Both the position numbers and the translations under genes were made by a program. Shown one piece after another: positions 1 through 8,315 of a DNA stretch of 29,846 nucleotides. The notes under the pieces are model-generated. The model saw nothing but the letters and a program-made list of their open reading frames with translations. It had not been told where the DNA came from and ran no database searches. The stretch is from the IMG/VR virus record IMGVR_UViG_3300031974_000249, positions 1 through 29,846 of that record. One strand, 5' to 3'. The DNA is from a virus. Position 1 is the first letter of the stretch. Each line of letters starts with the position of its first letter.

Positions 1-203
1 CTAGTGGTGCTACAAGTAACACAGGTGCTGTAAGCTTTACTGCTTCAGGTGCTAACTACGGTACAGTTACTCACGTAGGTATCTTCGATGCCGCAAGTTC
101 TGGTAACTTGTTGTGGCATGGTGCTATGACTGCATCTAAGACTGTTGAAGATGGTGATACAATTACATTCGCTATAGGTAACGTAGACTTAACATTAGCA
201 TAA
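1..203 (+). CDS. C-terminal end of a phage structural protein (partial)
   Basis: The reading frame that starts at base 3 is open from the left edge to a TAA at 201-203, giving the last 66 residues of a protein whose start lies outside the window. The segment is rich in Gly, Ser, Thr and Ala, has alternating hydrophobic residues typical of a beta-sandwich, and ends GDTITFAIGNVDLTLA. A motif HVGIFDAASSGNLLWHG resembles C-terminal modules seen in phage tail or appendage proteins, but I cannot name the family. It lies 18 bases upstream of a fibre gene on the same strand, with AAGGG between them as the likely ribosome binding site for that gene. A structural role is inferred from composition and neighbours. 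Confidence 0.7.
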   Translation, partial: SGATSNTGAVSFTASGANYGTVTHVGIFDAASSGNLLWHGAMTASKTVEDGDTITFAIGNVDLTLA

Positions 204-221
204 TAGCAAAGGGCTTCTGTC

Positions 222-1520
222 ATGGCTAATATATACAGAGGCGCAACCGTAAGGCCAGTCTTCTATTATGAGAATACAAGCGGTGGTTATAGAGCAGACC
301 TTCAACTAGACTTAATTAACCTAGATGGTACTGCTTACAGTTTTGAAGCTAACGCTACTGGTTGGGAAACCACTACTAGTTCAACAAGTATAACTGACTA
401 CTCTTCTGTTTCTTGGACTAGTGTTGCAACTGCTACTAGTTCAGGAAGATGGAACAGAGACGGATTTGGCACAGGCTCGTCTGGCACTGGTTTAACTAGT
501 GGAGCCTCTGGTAGCTACTACTTATACGCTGAAGCATCTGGTAGTGGTTCTACTGCAGGATATGATTTTCTACTTAGAGGACCGCAAGTAACTTTAGGGA
601 ATGACCCTGATTTTACTTTCTATGAGGCTCGTTATAGTAGTAACAGTACAATGGGTACGCTTAAAGTGTACCTTGAAGTTGTTACTTCTGGTGCAGGTGG
701 TGCTCCTACAGGATTATCTCCTTTACTTCTTACTACTACAGGAAACACTGCTTCTTGGGTACAAAAGACAGTAGACATTCAATCTGCAGAAGGGTTTAGA
801 CACACAGAAGCCTCTGATACACGTATTACTGAAGCAGGTGATTCACGTATATCAGAACAGTTCGCTGAAGGTTTAGCTGCACTATCAGGAGCAGGTACTC
901 TTGCATCTGTAGCAGCAATCACCTACCAAGCAGCTGCAAACCTACAGTCACTTGGTTCTAAGATTACAGCTGCAGGACTTACTACAGAAGCTGATCCTAT
1001 TACGTTAAGTGCTACTTCAAGTTTAGTTGCTACAGGCGGTAACTTCTTCTCTCAAGGACTAAACGTATCAGGTACAGGTACTGCTACATTCCTTGGTCTT
1101 AATAGTTTCGACATCAGTAAGACGCTTAGTGGTACAGGTACAGCAACCTTCGATGGCTTACGGATCAAGAATGCTGCTACGTCTCTGAGTGCTTCAGGTA
1201 CATTTACTAATGATGGATTCGACTTTGTACATTTCGGTAAACTATCTACTGAAGATGAAACACTTACTAGGATTACAGAAGCAGGTGACACCAGAATAGA
1301 TGAAGCAGGTAACACACGAATTGTTATTGAACAGGGTAATGTTTCTGAAGGTTTCTTAGAAGCTGACTGCACACAGATTATATTTAGTTCTATAGCTTAC
1401 GTAAAATGGAATGGCTCGTGGACTACCTTTACTCCTAAAGTAAAACAAAGTGGAGTATGGGATGATCCTTTAGCTATATACAAAAAGATAGACGCAAACA
1501 CTTGGAAGAGGGCTTTTTAA
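222..1520 (+). CDS. Tail fibre-like protein with MAM/lectin-like N-terminal half
   Basis: A 432-residue secondary-structure-poor, Gly/Ser/Thr-rich protein, probably a tail fibre or appendage. Residues about 38-185 match the pattern of a MAM-type jelly roll: FEANATGW at the start, then GSYYLYAEASG, then a strand region FTFYEARYSSNSTMGTLKVYL, then SWVQKTVDI; the usual terminal DDI part of MAM is not evident. Two clusters of a (T/S)RI(T/S/D)EAG(D/N) repeat follow, at residues 200-210 and 349-367. Between them SGTGTATF recurs at 283-290 and 303-310. The C-terminus (YVKWNGSWTTF, then VKQSGVWDDP) is of a type common in phage particle proteins. The start ATG follows AAGGG. Fibre assignment is by composition, repeats and position among similar genes; the MAM resemblance is my reading by eye. 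Confidence 0.7.
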   Translation: MANIYRGATVRPVFYYENTSGGYRADLQLDLINLDGTAYSFEANATGWETTTSSTSITDYSSVSWTSVATATSSGRWNRDGFGTGSSGTGLTSGASGSYYLYAEASGSGSTAGYDFLLRGPQVTLGNDPDFTFYEARYSSNSTMGTLKVYLEVVTSGAGGAPTGLSPLLLTTTGNTASWVQKTVDIQSAEGFRHTEASDTRITEAGDSRISEQFAEGLAALSGAGTLASVAAITYQAAANLQSLGSKITAAGLTTEADPITLSATSSLVATGGNFFSQGLNVSGTGTATFLGLNSFDISKTLSGTGTATFDGLRIKNAATSLSASGTFTNDGFDFVHFGKLSTEDETLTRITEAGDTRIDEAGNTRIVIEQGNVSEGFLEADCTQIIFSSIAYVKWNGSWTTFTPKVKQSGVWDDPLAIYKKIDANTWKRAF

Positions 1521-1523
1521 CAA

Positions 1524-2141
1524 ATGGCTAATATTAAAATTTCAGACATGACCGCTGCAAGCTCTGCTTCAGGTACACAGGAATATGAGGTAAACGAAAG
1601 CGGTACAACTAAGAAAGTAACTGGTGCTCAGATTTCTACTTACGTTAGAGGTCAGGTAACTCTAGGAGACTTGAGCGTAACAGCATCAGCTACTGAGTTA
1701 AACTACAATGACATTACGACTCTAGGTACATCACAAGCATCCAAGGTAGTTACTGCAAACGCTGACGGTGACGTGAACTTAGCGGAAGAACTAAAAGCTA
1801 AATCATATAACGAAACCTACGCAGCTGTTACATCAAGTTCTAACGCTACAACAGTAAACTGTGAGAACGGCAACGCCTTTAGTCATACATTAACTGAAAA
1901 CACTACGTTTACTTTTAGTGGTGAACCTGCAAGTGGCACAGCATTTAGCTTCAGTTTAGAGATAATCCAAGACGCATCAGCATCAGGTTATACAGTCACT
2001 TGGCCTACTGAGGTAGATTGGCCTTCAGCAACTGCCCCAACGCTCACAGCAACTGCATCAGCAAAAGATGTGTTTGTGTTCTACACAAGGGATGGCGGTA
2101 CGAACTGGTACGGATTTACGGCAGGTCAGGCATTAGGATAA
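1524..2141 (+). CDS. Tail fibre-like structural protein
   Basis: A 205-residue protein beginning three bases after the stop of the preceding fibre gene, so almost certainly co-translated with it; GGAAGAGGG about 15 bases upstream may serve as ribosome binding site. The N-terminus (MANIKISDMTAASSASGTQEYEV) and the motif TASATELNYNDITTLGTSQ at about residues 52-70 are typical of phage fibre proteins that report a trimeric stalk followed by a beta-rich head. The C-terminal half has strands such as FSFSLEIIQDASASGYTVTW and KDVFVFYTRDGGTNWYGF, which resemble the compact terminal domain found in many fibre genes of aquatic phages. No chaperone-cleavage motif or enzymatic residues were recognised. 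Role: host contact or decoration of the tail; inferred from sequence style and neighbours. Confidence 0.68.
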   Translation: MANIKISDMTAASSASGTQEYEVNESGTTKKVTGAQISTYVRGQVTLGDLSVTASATELNYNDITTLGTSQASKVVTANADGDVNLAEELKAKSYNETYAAVTSSSNATTVNCENGNAFSHTLTENTTFTFSGEPASGTAFSFSLEIIQDASASGYTVTWPTEVDWPSATAPTLTATASAKDVFVFYTRDGGTNWYGFTAGQALG

Positions 2142-2147
2142 GCAATA

Positions 2148-4130
2148 ATGGCTACTAAAAAGAAATTACTCCAAGCAGCCGCAGGTTCCGCAGGTGGCGC
2201 AGGTCTTGATGTAGACGAGGTGTTTAGCACTTATTTGTATACTGGTGATAGCACTTCACCACGAACAATAACAAACGGTATTGACCTCAGTGGCGAAGGT
2301 GGGTTGGTTTGGTTTAAGAGTAGGACAACTACAACCTTTCATGGCTTGTTTGATACAGAAAGGGGTGCAACTAAAAGACTAAGATCGGATAGCACTAATG
2401 CTGAAGACACCCTTGCATCAGATTTAACTGCATTTAACTCTGATGGATTTACGTTAGGTAATGGTGGCACAACCAACACTTCACCTAGAGAATATGCCTC
2501 TTGGACATGGCGCAAAGCCCCTAAGTTCTTTGATGTGGTGACTTATACTGGGAATGGTGTTGCAGGTAGAACGGTTAGTCATAACTTAGGCTCTGTGCCC
2601 GGAATGATAATAGTTAAGTCTACAAGCAATGCGGAAAGTTGGTATGTTTATCATCGGGGAGTAGACGCAACAGCACCAGAAGATTATTTCCTTGAGTTAG
2701 AAAAAACTGCCGCAAGAACAAATGCAGCTTATGCTTGGAATGACACTGCTCCAACATCAACAGAATTTACTGTTGGTGCTGTAAACGACACTAACCAGAA
2801 TGGTGCAACTTTCGTAGCCTACCTATTCGCACACAACGATGGTGACGGTGAGTTTGGTCCTGATAGTGACCAAGATATTATCAAGTGTGGTAGTTATACA
2901 AGTGGGAATACGGATGGCTCACCAGAGGTTGACTTAGGGTTTGAACCTCAATGGGTTATGATTAAGTCAACCACTAATTCAGACCCTTGGGTAATGATAG
3001 ATACTATGCGAGGTTTTTCGGCTGCTTTTGGTACTGGTGAAGTAGATACCCCTGTTTTAAAAGCAAACGCTGCTGATGCTGAAAGTTCAACCTATCGTGC
3101 AGGTTACTTAACCCAAACAGGGTTTCTTGCAGGTCAAGGCACCGACACCAATGAAAACAATCAAACCTACATTTACATGGCAATCAGACGTGGCCCACTA
3201 GCTGCACCAGAAAATGCGACTGATGTGTTTGATGTAGATGATTGGGAAGGTTCAGGTGTTAGACCTAACTTTAACTCTGGTTTTCCTGTAGATATGGCTC
3301 TTTGGAGAGGAAATAGAGTTAGTTCAACAAATTCAACTAAGGTAGGTACAAGAATCCTTCAAGGTACATTTTTAGAAACGTCATCTACTAATTCTGTAAC
3401 CAATAACAGCAACTATCAATTTGACTTTAATGATGGTTGGTATAATGCTAACACTAATTCTAGCTCAATCGCTTGGATGTGGAAACGTGCTCCAGGATTC
3501 TGTGATGTGGTTGCTTACAGCGGGAACTCAACAGCAGGGCGTACTGTAAGCCATAACCTTGGTGTTGCACCTGACATGATGTGGGTGAAAGCAAGAAACG
3601 CAAACGGATCAAATTGGATTGTTTACCATAAAGATAATGGAAATAATGCGTTTATGCGTCTAGAAAGCAATTCCGCTGTGTTTAATAGCCAACCTAGCTA
3701 CTGGAACTCAACAACCCCTACAGACACCGACTTTACCGTAGGAACTAGCACATATACAAACCAAAGCGGCTATACCTTCATAGCCTACCTCTTTGCAACA
3801 CTCGCAGGTATATCAAAGGTGGGGAGTTATACTGGAGATGGAACTACAGATGGGTCAAAAGTAATAGACTGTGGATTTAGTGCAGGTGCTAGGTTTGTAT
3901 TGATAAAAGTTACAACAGATGCAAATGATTGGCATCTTTTCGATACTCAAAGAGGTATTGTTGCAGCAGGAAACGATCCAAGACTAAGGCTTAACTCAAC
4001 ACTTGCAGAAACAACAACTGTAGATTTTATTGATCCAGATAATTCTGGTTTTATTGTTGGTGTTAACAGTACATCTAAAAATACAACTAATGTATCTGGT
4101 GAGACTTACATCTTCTACGCAATAGCATAA
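2148..4130 (+). CDS. Large modular fibre/appendage protein with duplicated three-module block
   Basis: A 660-residue beta-rich protein built from repeated modules of roughly 80-105 residues. By eye they fall into the order A (46-125), B (127-228), C (244-347), A' (369-447), B' (451-550), C' (556-660). B and B' share VVTYTGN/VVAYSGN, AGRTVSHNLG, SW-VYH and an end TFVAYLFA/TFIAYLFA. C and C' share GSYTSGN/GSYTGDG, DLGFEPQWVMIK/DCGF-FVLIK, and D(T)MRG/DTQRG, and end YIYMAI/YIFYAI. A and A' end ASWTWRKAP and AWMWKRAP. Such WYVYHRG/LFDTQRG repeat proteins are frequent in aquatic phages and are usually annotated only as domains of unknown function; I take it as a carbohydrate- or receptor-binding appendage. 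It starts six bases after the previous stop. Confidence 0.68.
   Translation: MATKKKLLQAAAGSAGGAGLDVDEVFSTYLYTGDSTSPRTITNGIDLSGEGGLVWFKSRTTTTFHGLFDTERGATKRLRSDSTNAEDTLASDLTAFNSDGFTLGNGGTTNTSPREYASWTWRKAPKFFDVVTYTGNGVAGRTVSHNLGSVPGMIIVKSTSNAESWYVYHRGVDATAPEDYFLELEKTAARTNAAYAWNDTAPTSTEFTVGAVNDTNQNGATFVAYLFAHNDGDGEFGPDSDQDIIKCGSYTSGNTDGSPEVDLGFEPQWVMIKSTTNSDPWVMIDTMRGFSAAFGTGEVDTPVLKANAADAESSTYRAGYLTQTGFLAGQGTDTNENNQTYIYMAIRRGPLAAPENATDVFDVDDWEGSGVRPNFNSGFPVDMALWRGNRVSSTNSTKVGTRILQGTFLETSSTNSVTNNSNYQFDFNDGWYNANTNSSSIAWMWKRAPGFCDVVAYSGNSTAGRTVSHNLGVAPDMMWVKARNANGSNWIVYHKDNGNNAFMRLESNSAVFNSQPSYWNSTTPTDTDFTVGTSTYTNQSGYTFIAYLFATLAGISKVGSYTGDGTTDGSKVIDCGFSAGARFVLIKVTTDANDWHLFDTQRGIVAAGNDPRLRLNSTLAETTTVDFIDPDNSGFIVGVNSTSKNTTNVSGETYIFYAIA
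2283..4127 (+). repeat. Internal protein-level repeat A-B-C-A'-B'-C'
   Basis: Within the large fibre gene two successive blocks of about 300 residues (nucleotides about 2283-3188 and 3252-4127) carry the same order of three different modules. The offset between corresponding modules is about 324 residues for B and 312 for C. Identity is visible at the protein level only; the DNA has diverged, so this is an old duplication, not a recent direct repeat. Confidence 0.6.
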
Positions 4131-4156
4131 TCAAGCTCATATGAAAGGATCAATCA

Positions 4157-4666
4157 ATGAGTGAATACAGAGAAAGAACAACAGGCGAAGTTAAAACGCA
4201 AGGTCAATGGAGAGCAGACTTTGCTCATATGTCATTGCCTCGTGTCTGGAAAGCAGCAACGCTAGACGCACTAAACCTAGACCCAGTGCTCGCAAGCCCT
4301 GCCGCTACAACAACAGCATATCAAACAAGTGTACGTGATGGTGTAGAGCAAGATGCAAACGGCAACTGGGTTGAGAAGTATGTTGCAAGGGATATGTTTG
4401 CTGATACTACTGAAGAAGGCGTTACGACTACCAAAGCAGAACACGAAGCAGCCTATCAAGCTACACTAGATGCAGCTACAGCCGAAGGACACAGAACTAC
4501 ACGTAACAAACTTCTAGCTGATAGTGATTGGACACAGATAAATGATAGCCCACTAAGCAACGAAGATAAGACTGCATGGGCTACTTACAGACAAGAACTA
4601 CGTGGTATTAGTGATCTAGACGCATGGCCTAACCTAGAAGACGATGATTGGCCTCTAGCACCATAA
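4157..4666 (+). CDS. Probable tail/fibre assembly chaperone
   Basis: A 169-residue protein with ribosome binding site GAAAGGA upstream. The C-terminal third reads RNKLLADSDWTQINDSPLSN followed by EDKTAWATYRQELR, and ends with a Trp/Pro-rich tail (WPNLEDDDWPLAP). This layout, R-x-x-LL-x-x-(S/T)DW-T-Q, then a Leu/Ser-rich turn, then W-x-x-YRQ-LR, then WP, is characteristic of the phage tail assembly chaperone family that usually follows fibre genes and helps them fold or attach. Its place directly downstream of three fibre-like genes fits. The N-terminal two thirds is Ala/Thr-rich with no recognised domain. Function is inferred from family likeness and context; the chaperone name in this family is itself mostly positional. 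Confidence 0.7.
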   Translation: MSEYRERTTGEVKTQGQWRADFAHMSLPRVWKAATLDALNLDPVLASPAATTTAYQTSVRDGVEQDANGNWVEKYVARDMFADTTEEGVTTTKAEHEAAYQATLDAATAEGHRTTRNKLLADSDWTQINDSPLSNEDKTAWATYRQELRGISDLDAWPNLEDDDWPLAP

Positions 4667-4675
4667 GGAACTAAC

Positions 4676-6220
4676 ATGGCTAAACAAGCACTAGACCAGA
4701 TCAGACAAGCAGCTGAGAATGATCTAGAGTTCTTCATACAGCTAGTAGCTCCTCAACAATTACTAGGTGACTGTCACAAAGAAGTTATAGAGTGGTGGAC
4801 AAGGCAGGACGCTAGAAACTATCAGTTACTTTTGTTTCCACGAGATCACGGTAAGTCAAGACTCATAGCTTACAGGGTAGCGTGGGAACTAACCAAAGAC
4901 CCAACCTTACGTGTGTTGTACATATCAGCTACAGCTAACCTCGCAGAGAAACAACTTAGTTTCATAAAAGGTATTCTGACATCTGAGATATACAGACGGT
5001 ACTGGCCTCAACACGTAAACCAAGAAGAAGGTAAACGATCAAGGTGGACTAACTCAGAGATTAGTTTAGATCACCCACTACGTAAAGAAGAAAATGTTCG
5101 TGATCCAAGTATATTTACAGGTGGACTTACTACATCACTAACAGGTCTACACTGTGACATAGCTGTACTAGATGATGTTGTAGTTGCTGAGAATGCTTTG
5201 ACATCTGAGGGTAGATCGAAGGTAGCAAGTCAGTACTCACTACTATCATCTATCGAAGGTGCTGACGCTAGAGAGTGGGTTGTAGGTACGAGGTATCACA
5301 GTAAAGATTTATATAACGACTTGATGGAAATGAAAGAAGTTCTCTACGATGATGAAGGAGAACAAACAGGTGAAGATAACATATACGAAATCTTAGAGAA
5401 ACCTGTAGAAGATCAAGGTGACGGTACTGGACAGTTCTTGTGGCCTAAACAACAACGTAAAGACGGTAAGTGGTTTGGGTTCGACATTGCTACGTTAGCT
5501 AAGAAACGTGGTAAGTACTTAGACAAAGGACAGTTCAAAGCACAGTACTACAATGATCCAAGTGATCCTGACAATGTACCAGTATCAAGAGACAAGATAC
5601 AATACTTCGACAGGAAACATCTACGATTAGATAATGGTCACTGGCATTACAAAGATAGTAAACTAAATCTATTCGGAGCAATCGACTTCGCATTTAGTTT
5701 AAGATCAAAGGCTGACTACACTGCACTTGTTTTAATAGGTGTTGACTCAGAGAACAACGTATACGTCTTAGACATTGACAGGTTCAGGACTGATCGTATA
5801 TCTGAATACTTCGATCATATCTTTGAGTTACATAACAAGTGGTCTTTCAGAAAGCTAAGAGCAGAAGTTACTGTAGCTCAGATGGCAATCGTTAAACAAC
5901 TAAAAGATTTAATTAAACAACATGGTCTAGCACTAAGCATTGATGAGTTCAGACCTAACAAACAACAAGGTAATAAACAAGAGCGTATTGCTTCGGTTCT
6001 AGAACCTAGATACGATAATCTTCAAATGTGGCATTATCGTGGTGGTAACACTCAGTACTTGGAAGACGAACTGTCTACACGTAACCCCCCACATGATGAC
6101 GTAATTGACGCTCTAGCATCTGCAGTTGATATGGCTGTACGTCCAACACGTAACCTTAACAGGAAACGAGAAAGTAACATTGTCTGGGCGAATAGCCGTT
6201 TCAGAGCAGGGAGTAGGTAA
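4676..6220 (+). CDS. terL: Terminase large subunit (DNA packaging ATPase/nuclease)
   Basis: A 514-residue motor protein that pumps phage DNA into the prohead and cuts it. The ATPase domain has a Walker A variant FPRDHGKS at residues 54-61 with Lys60, a probable coupling motif YISATANLA at 83-91, and a Walker B-like strand DIAVLDD at 161-167. The C-terminal RNase H-like nuclease shows its first acidic strand at GAIDFAF (Asp337), a second acidic residue in LRAEV (Glu397) and a terminal HDDVIDALA (Asp474/475). Length is typical for the family. Start ATG is preceded by AAGGA. The stop overlaps the portal start by one base, so the two are translationally coupled. No small terminase subunit was recognised in the window. 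Confidence 0.95.
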   Translation: MAKQALDQIRQAAENDLEFFIQLVAPQQLLGDCHKEVIEWWTRQDARNYQLLLFPRDHGKSRLIAYRVAWELTKDPTLRVLYISATANLAEKQLSFIKGILTSEIYRRYWPQHVNQEEGKRSRWTNSEISLDHPLRKEENVRDPSIFTGGLTTSLTGLHCDIAVLDDVVVAENALTSEGRSKVASQYSLLSSIEGADAREWVVGTRYHSKDLYNDLMEMKEVLYDDEGEQTGEDNIYEILEKPVEDQGDGTGQFLWPKQQRKDGKWFGFDIATLAKKRGKYLDKGQFKAQYYNDPSDPDNVPVSRDKIQYFDRKHLRLDNGHWHYKDSKLNLFGAIDFAFSLRSKADYTALVLIGVDSENNVYVLDIDRFRTDRISEYFDHIFELHNKWSFRKLRAEVTVAQMAIVKQLKDLIKQHGLALSIDEFRPNKQQGNKQERIASVLEPRYDNLQMWHYRGGNTQYLEDELSTRNPPHDDVIDALASAVDMAVRPTRNLNRKRESNIVWANSRFRAGSR

Positions 6221-7959
6221 TGAAAACTATTGATATTGAAAATCTTATCGATCCAGATAACCTTGCCGTAGAGATCGCAGATAAGTGGAGACTATGGCAT
6301 CAGTTACGTCACCATTGGGTTGAAGGTACTAAAGAGTTACGTAACTACCTTTATGCTACCGATACAACCACAACAGCTAACGCAATCCTTCCTTGGTCTA
6401 ATACAACGACTACACCAAAGATAACACAGATTGCAGATAACCTTCACGCTAATTACTTTGCTACTTTGTTTCCACAACAGAAGTGGATGAAGTGGGAAGC
6501 AGATACTCGTGACTCAGCACGTAAAGAAACACGAGAAGCAATACAGGCGTACATGGAAAACAAAGTACGTCAGTCTGGTTTTGTTAATACAGTTTCAGAT
6601 ATAGTACAAGATTGGATTCTTTACGGTAACTGTTTCGCTATGGTTGAGTGGAACGAAGGTTACTCTAAGAAAGAAGACGGAGAAATAATACCAAAGTATG
6701 TTGGACCTAAACTAGTACGTATTTCACCATACGACATATGTTTCAATCCAACAGCTGCATCATTCGAAGACTCACCAAAGATTATAAAAACAATTAAGTC
6801 TTTAGGTGAGATCAAACGAATGGTAGACTCTGATCCTAAAAACAAATACCTCAAAGGTGTTTTCGAAAAGATGATGTACTCTCGTAAGAATGTACGAGGA
6901 ACAGACGGTCACTTCGAAAAAGCTGAAGGTTTTATTGCTGATGGTTTCACAAGCATAGAGCAATACTACGAATCAGACTACGTAGAGATTATGACATTCT
7001 ACGGTGACATCTATGATCAAGAGTCTGGTGAGTTAATGTCAGACCGTGTGATTACTATCGTAGATCGTGCTCACGTACTAGACAATCAAGAGAATCCATC
7101 ATGGATGGGTAAGGCTCCTATCTTCCACAGTGGATGGCGTAACCGTCCAGACAACCTATACGCAATGGGTCCACTAGATAATCTTGTAGGAATGCAGTAC
7201 AGGATTGATCACCTAGAGAACCTCAAGGCAGATGTCTTTGATCAGATCGCATACCCAATACTAAAAGTAAAAGGTGATGTAGAGGACTTTGACTTCGAGC
7301 CTGGAGCTAGAATCTACATGGGTGAAGAAGGTGACGTAGGGTACATGGCTCCTGACGCTACTGCACTAAATGCAGACATGCAGATTCAAGTCTTAGAGAA
7401 TAAGATGGAAGAGATGGCAGGTGCTCCTAGACAAGCTATGGGTATCCGTACTCCAGGAGAAAAGACTGCTTTCGAAGTACAGACACTACAGAACTCAGCG
7501 TCACGTATCTTCGAACACAAGGCTGCTCACTTCGAGCGTACCTTCCTAGAGCCTATCTTAAACAGTATGCTTGAGATGGCTAGACGATACATGAACGTAT
7601 CAGATACTATTAGAGTATTAGATGATGATAGAGGATTCTCTAGATTCCTTGAGATTACCAGAGAAGACCTGACCTCTACTGGTAAGGTAGTTCCTGTAGG
7701 AGCAAGACACTTTGCTGAACGTGCTCGAAGATTACAGAACTTACTACAGATGGCTACTGTAAAAGCACAAGACCCAACCGTAGCTCCACACTTGTCAGGA
7801 AAAGAACTAGCTCGAATCATTGCTTACGAACTAGGTGAACCTACCTTGTTCTCTGAGAATGTAGCAGTATCTGAGTCAATGGAAACTCAAGCAGCTGCTC
7901 AAGACTTAGAAGCAGTTAATGAAGAGAGACTAATGCAGTCTGCAGAACTTGGAATATAA
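6220..7959 (+). CDS. Portal protein (head-to-tail connector, T7-like)
   Basis: A 579-residue protein that begins on the last base of the terminase stop codon. Length, order after terL and before scaffold and capsid, and segments such as DWILYGNCFAMVEW (residues about 128-141), RISPYDICFNPTA and MGPLDNLVGMQYRIDHLEN agree with portal proteins of T7-like and related podoviruses, which form the dodecameric ring at the capsid vertex through which DNA passes. The region around residues 390-430 (MEEMAGAPRQAMGIRTPGEK, then TAFEVQTLQN) looks like the crown/wing helix part of this family. The C-terminus is Glu/Gln-rich. Recognition is by family likeness rather than a catalytic motif. Confidence 0.9.
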   Translation: MKTIDIENLIDPDNLAVEIADKWRLWHQLRHHWVEGTKELRNYLYATDTTTTANAILPWSNTTTTPKITQIADNLHANYFATLFPQQKWMKWEADTRDSARKETREAIQAYMENKVRQSGFVNTVSDIVQDWILYGNCFAMVEWNEGYSKKEDGEIIPKYVGPKLVRISPYDICFNPTAASFEDSPKIIKTIKSLGEIKRMVDSDPKNKYLKGVFEKMMYSRKNVRGTDGHFEKAEGFIADGFTSIEQYYESDYVEIMTFYGDIYDQESGELMSDRVITIVDRAHVLDNQENPSWMGKAPIFHSGWRNRPDNLYAMGPLDNLVGMQYRIDHLENLKADVFDQIAYPILKVKGDVEDFDFEPGARIYMGEEGDVGYMAPDATALNADMQIQVLENKMEEMAGAPRQAMGIRTPGEKTAFEVQTLQNSASRIFEHKAAHFERTFLEPILNSMLEMARRYMNVSDTIRVLDDDRGFSRFLEITREDLTSTGKVVPVGARHFAERARRLQNLLQMATVKAQDPTVAPHLSGKELARIIAYELGEPTLFSENVAVSESMETQAAAQDLEAVNEERLMQSAELGI

Positions 7960-7970
7960 GGAGAACTCCA

Positions 7971-8066
7971 ATGCCCGCAAAAGGTCAAATGTACAAGAAG
8001 AAGGCTCCTAAAGCACCTATGCCTAAGAAGAAGCCTATGCCAAAGAAAAAGAAGGTAATGAAATAA
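7971..8066 (+). CDS. 31-residue Lys/Pro/Met-rich peptide
   Basis: A small gene between portal and the next protein, preceded by an excellent ribosome binding site (AAGGAGA, 7958-7964) six bases before the ATG. The product begins MPAKGQMYKKKAPKAP and continues with MPKKKPMPKKKKVMK; about 14 of 31 residues are Lys, with Pro and Met as spacers and no acidic residue. The stop TAA directly abuts the ATG of the following gene. A highly basic peptide made with head proteins could bind DNA or the acidic inner face of the capsid, but that is a guess. The strong ribosome binding site and tight spacing are the main reasons to call it real. Confidence 0.75.
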   Translation: MPAKGQMYKKKAPKAPMPKKKPMPKKKKVMK

Positions 8067-8315
8067 ATGCACTCAGCTTGGACCAAAGGTCTAAAGGGTG
8101 AGGATAAGAACAAACGCATCGAAGAGATTATGTACTACAAGAATGCCTTCGATGATTTACAAGATGTCATTGAGCAGACACTATTCAAGAAAGATTCTGT
8201 TCGTGATTATGGCCCTGGATGGGCTGAAAAACAGATTGCCGTTAATGAGTACAATGCTGCTCTTGAGGACATTCTGAAACTAATAGACCTCAACCGTAAG
8301 GATCGATTACAATAA
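8067..8315 (+). CDS. Conserved-looking phage protein of unknown function
   Basis: An 82-residue charged, mainly alpha-helical protein. It starts immediately after the stop of the Lys/Pro peptide and its own stop overlaps the scaffold start by one base (TAATG), so it is part of the head operon. Sequence features are an N-terminal basic stretch (WTKGLKGEDKNKRIEEI) and a helix-rich remainder with YYKNAFDDLQDVIEQ and NEYNAALEDILKLIDL. No family is recognised. Position between portal and scaffold suggests a role in head assembly or DNA packaging. Confidence 0.75.
   Translation: MHSAWTKGLKGEDKNKRIEEIMYYKNAFDDLQDVIEQTLFKKDSVRDYGPGWAEKQIAVNEYNAALEDILKLIDLNRKDRLQ

Noticed and set aside
819-1322. EAGD repeats considered as a CRISPR-like array
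   Set aside because: They are in frame, irregular in spacing and encode protein repeats within a fibre gene.
1052-1372. Antisense open frame of 106 residues in the first fibre gene
   Set aside because: Product of the repeated Thr/Gly codons on the other strand; no start signal.
8011-8063. Lys/Pro string resembling a eukaryotic nuclear localisation signal
   Set aside because: Low-complexity basic peptide in a bacteriophage; resemblance is expected by composition.
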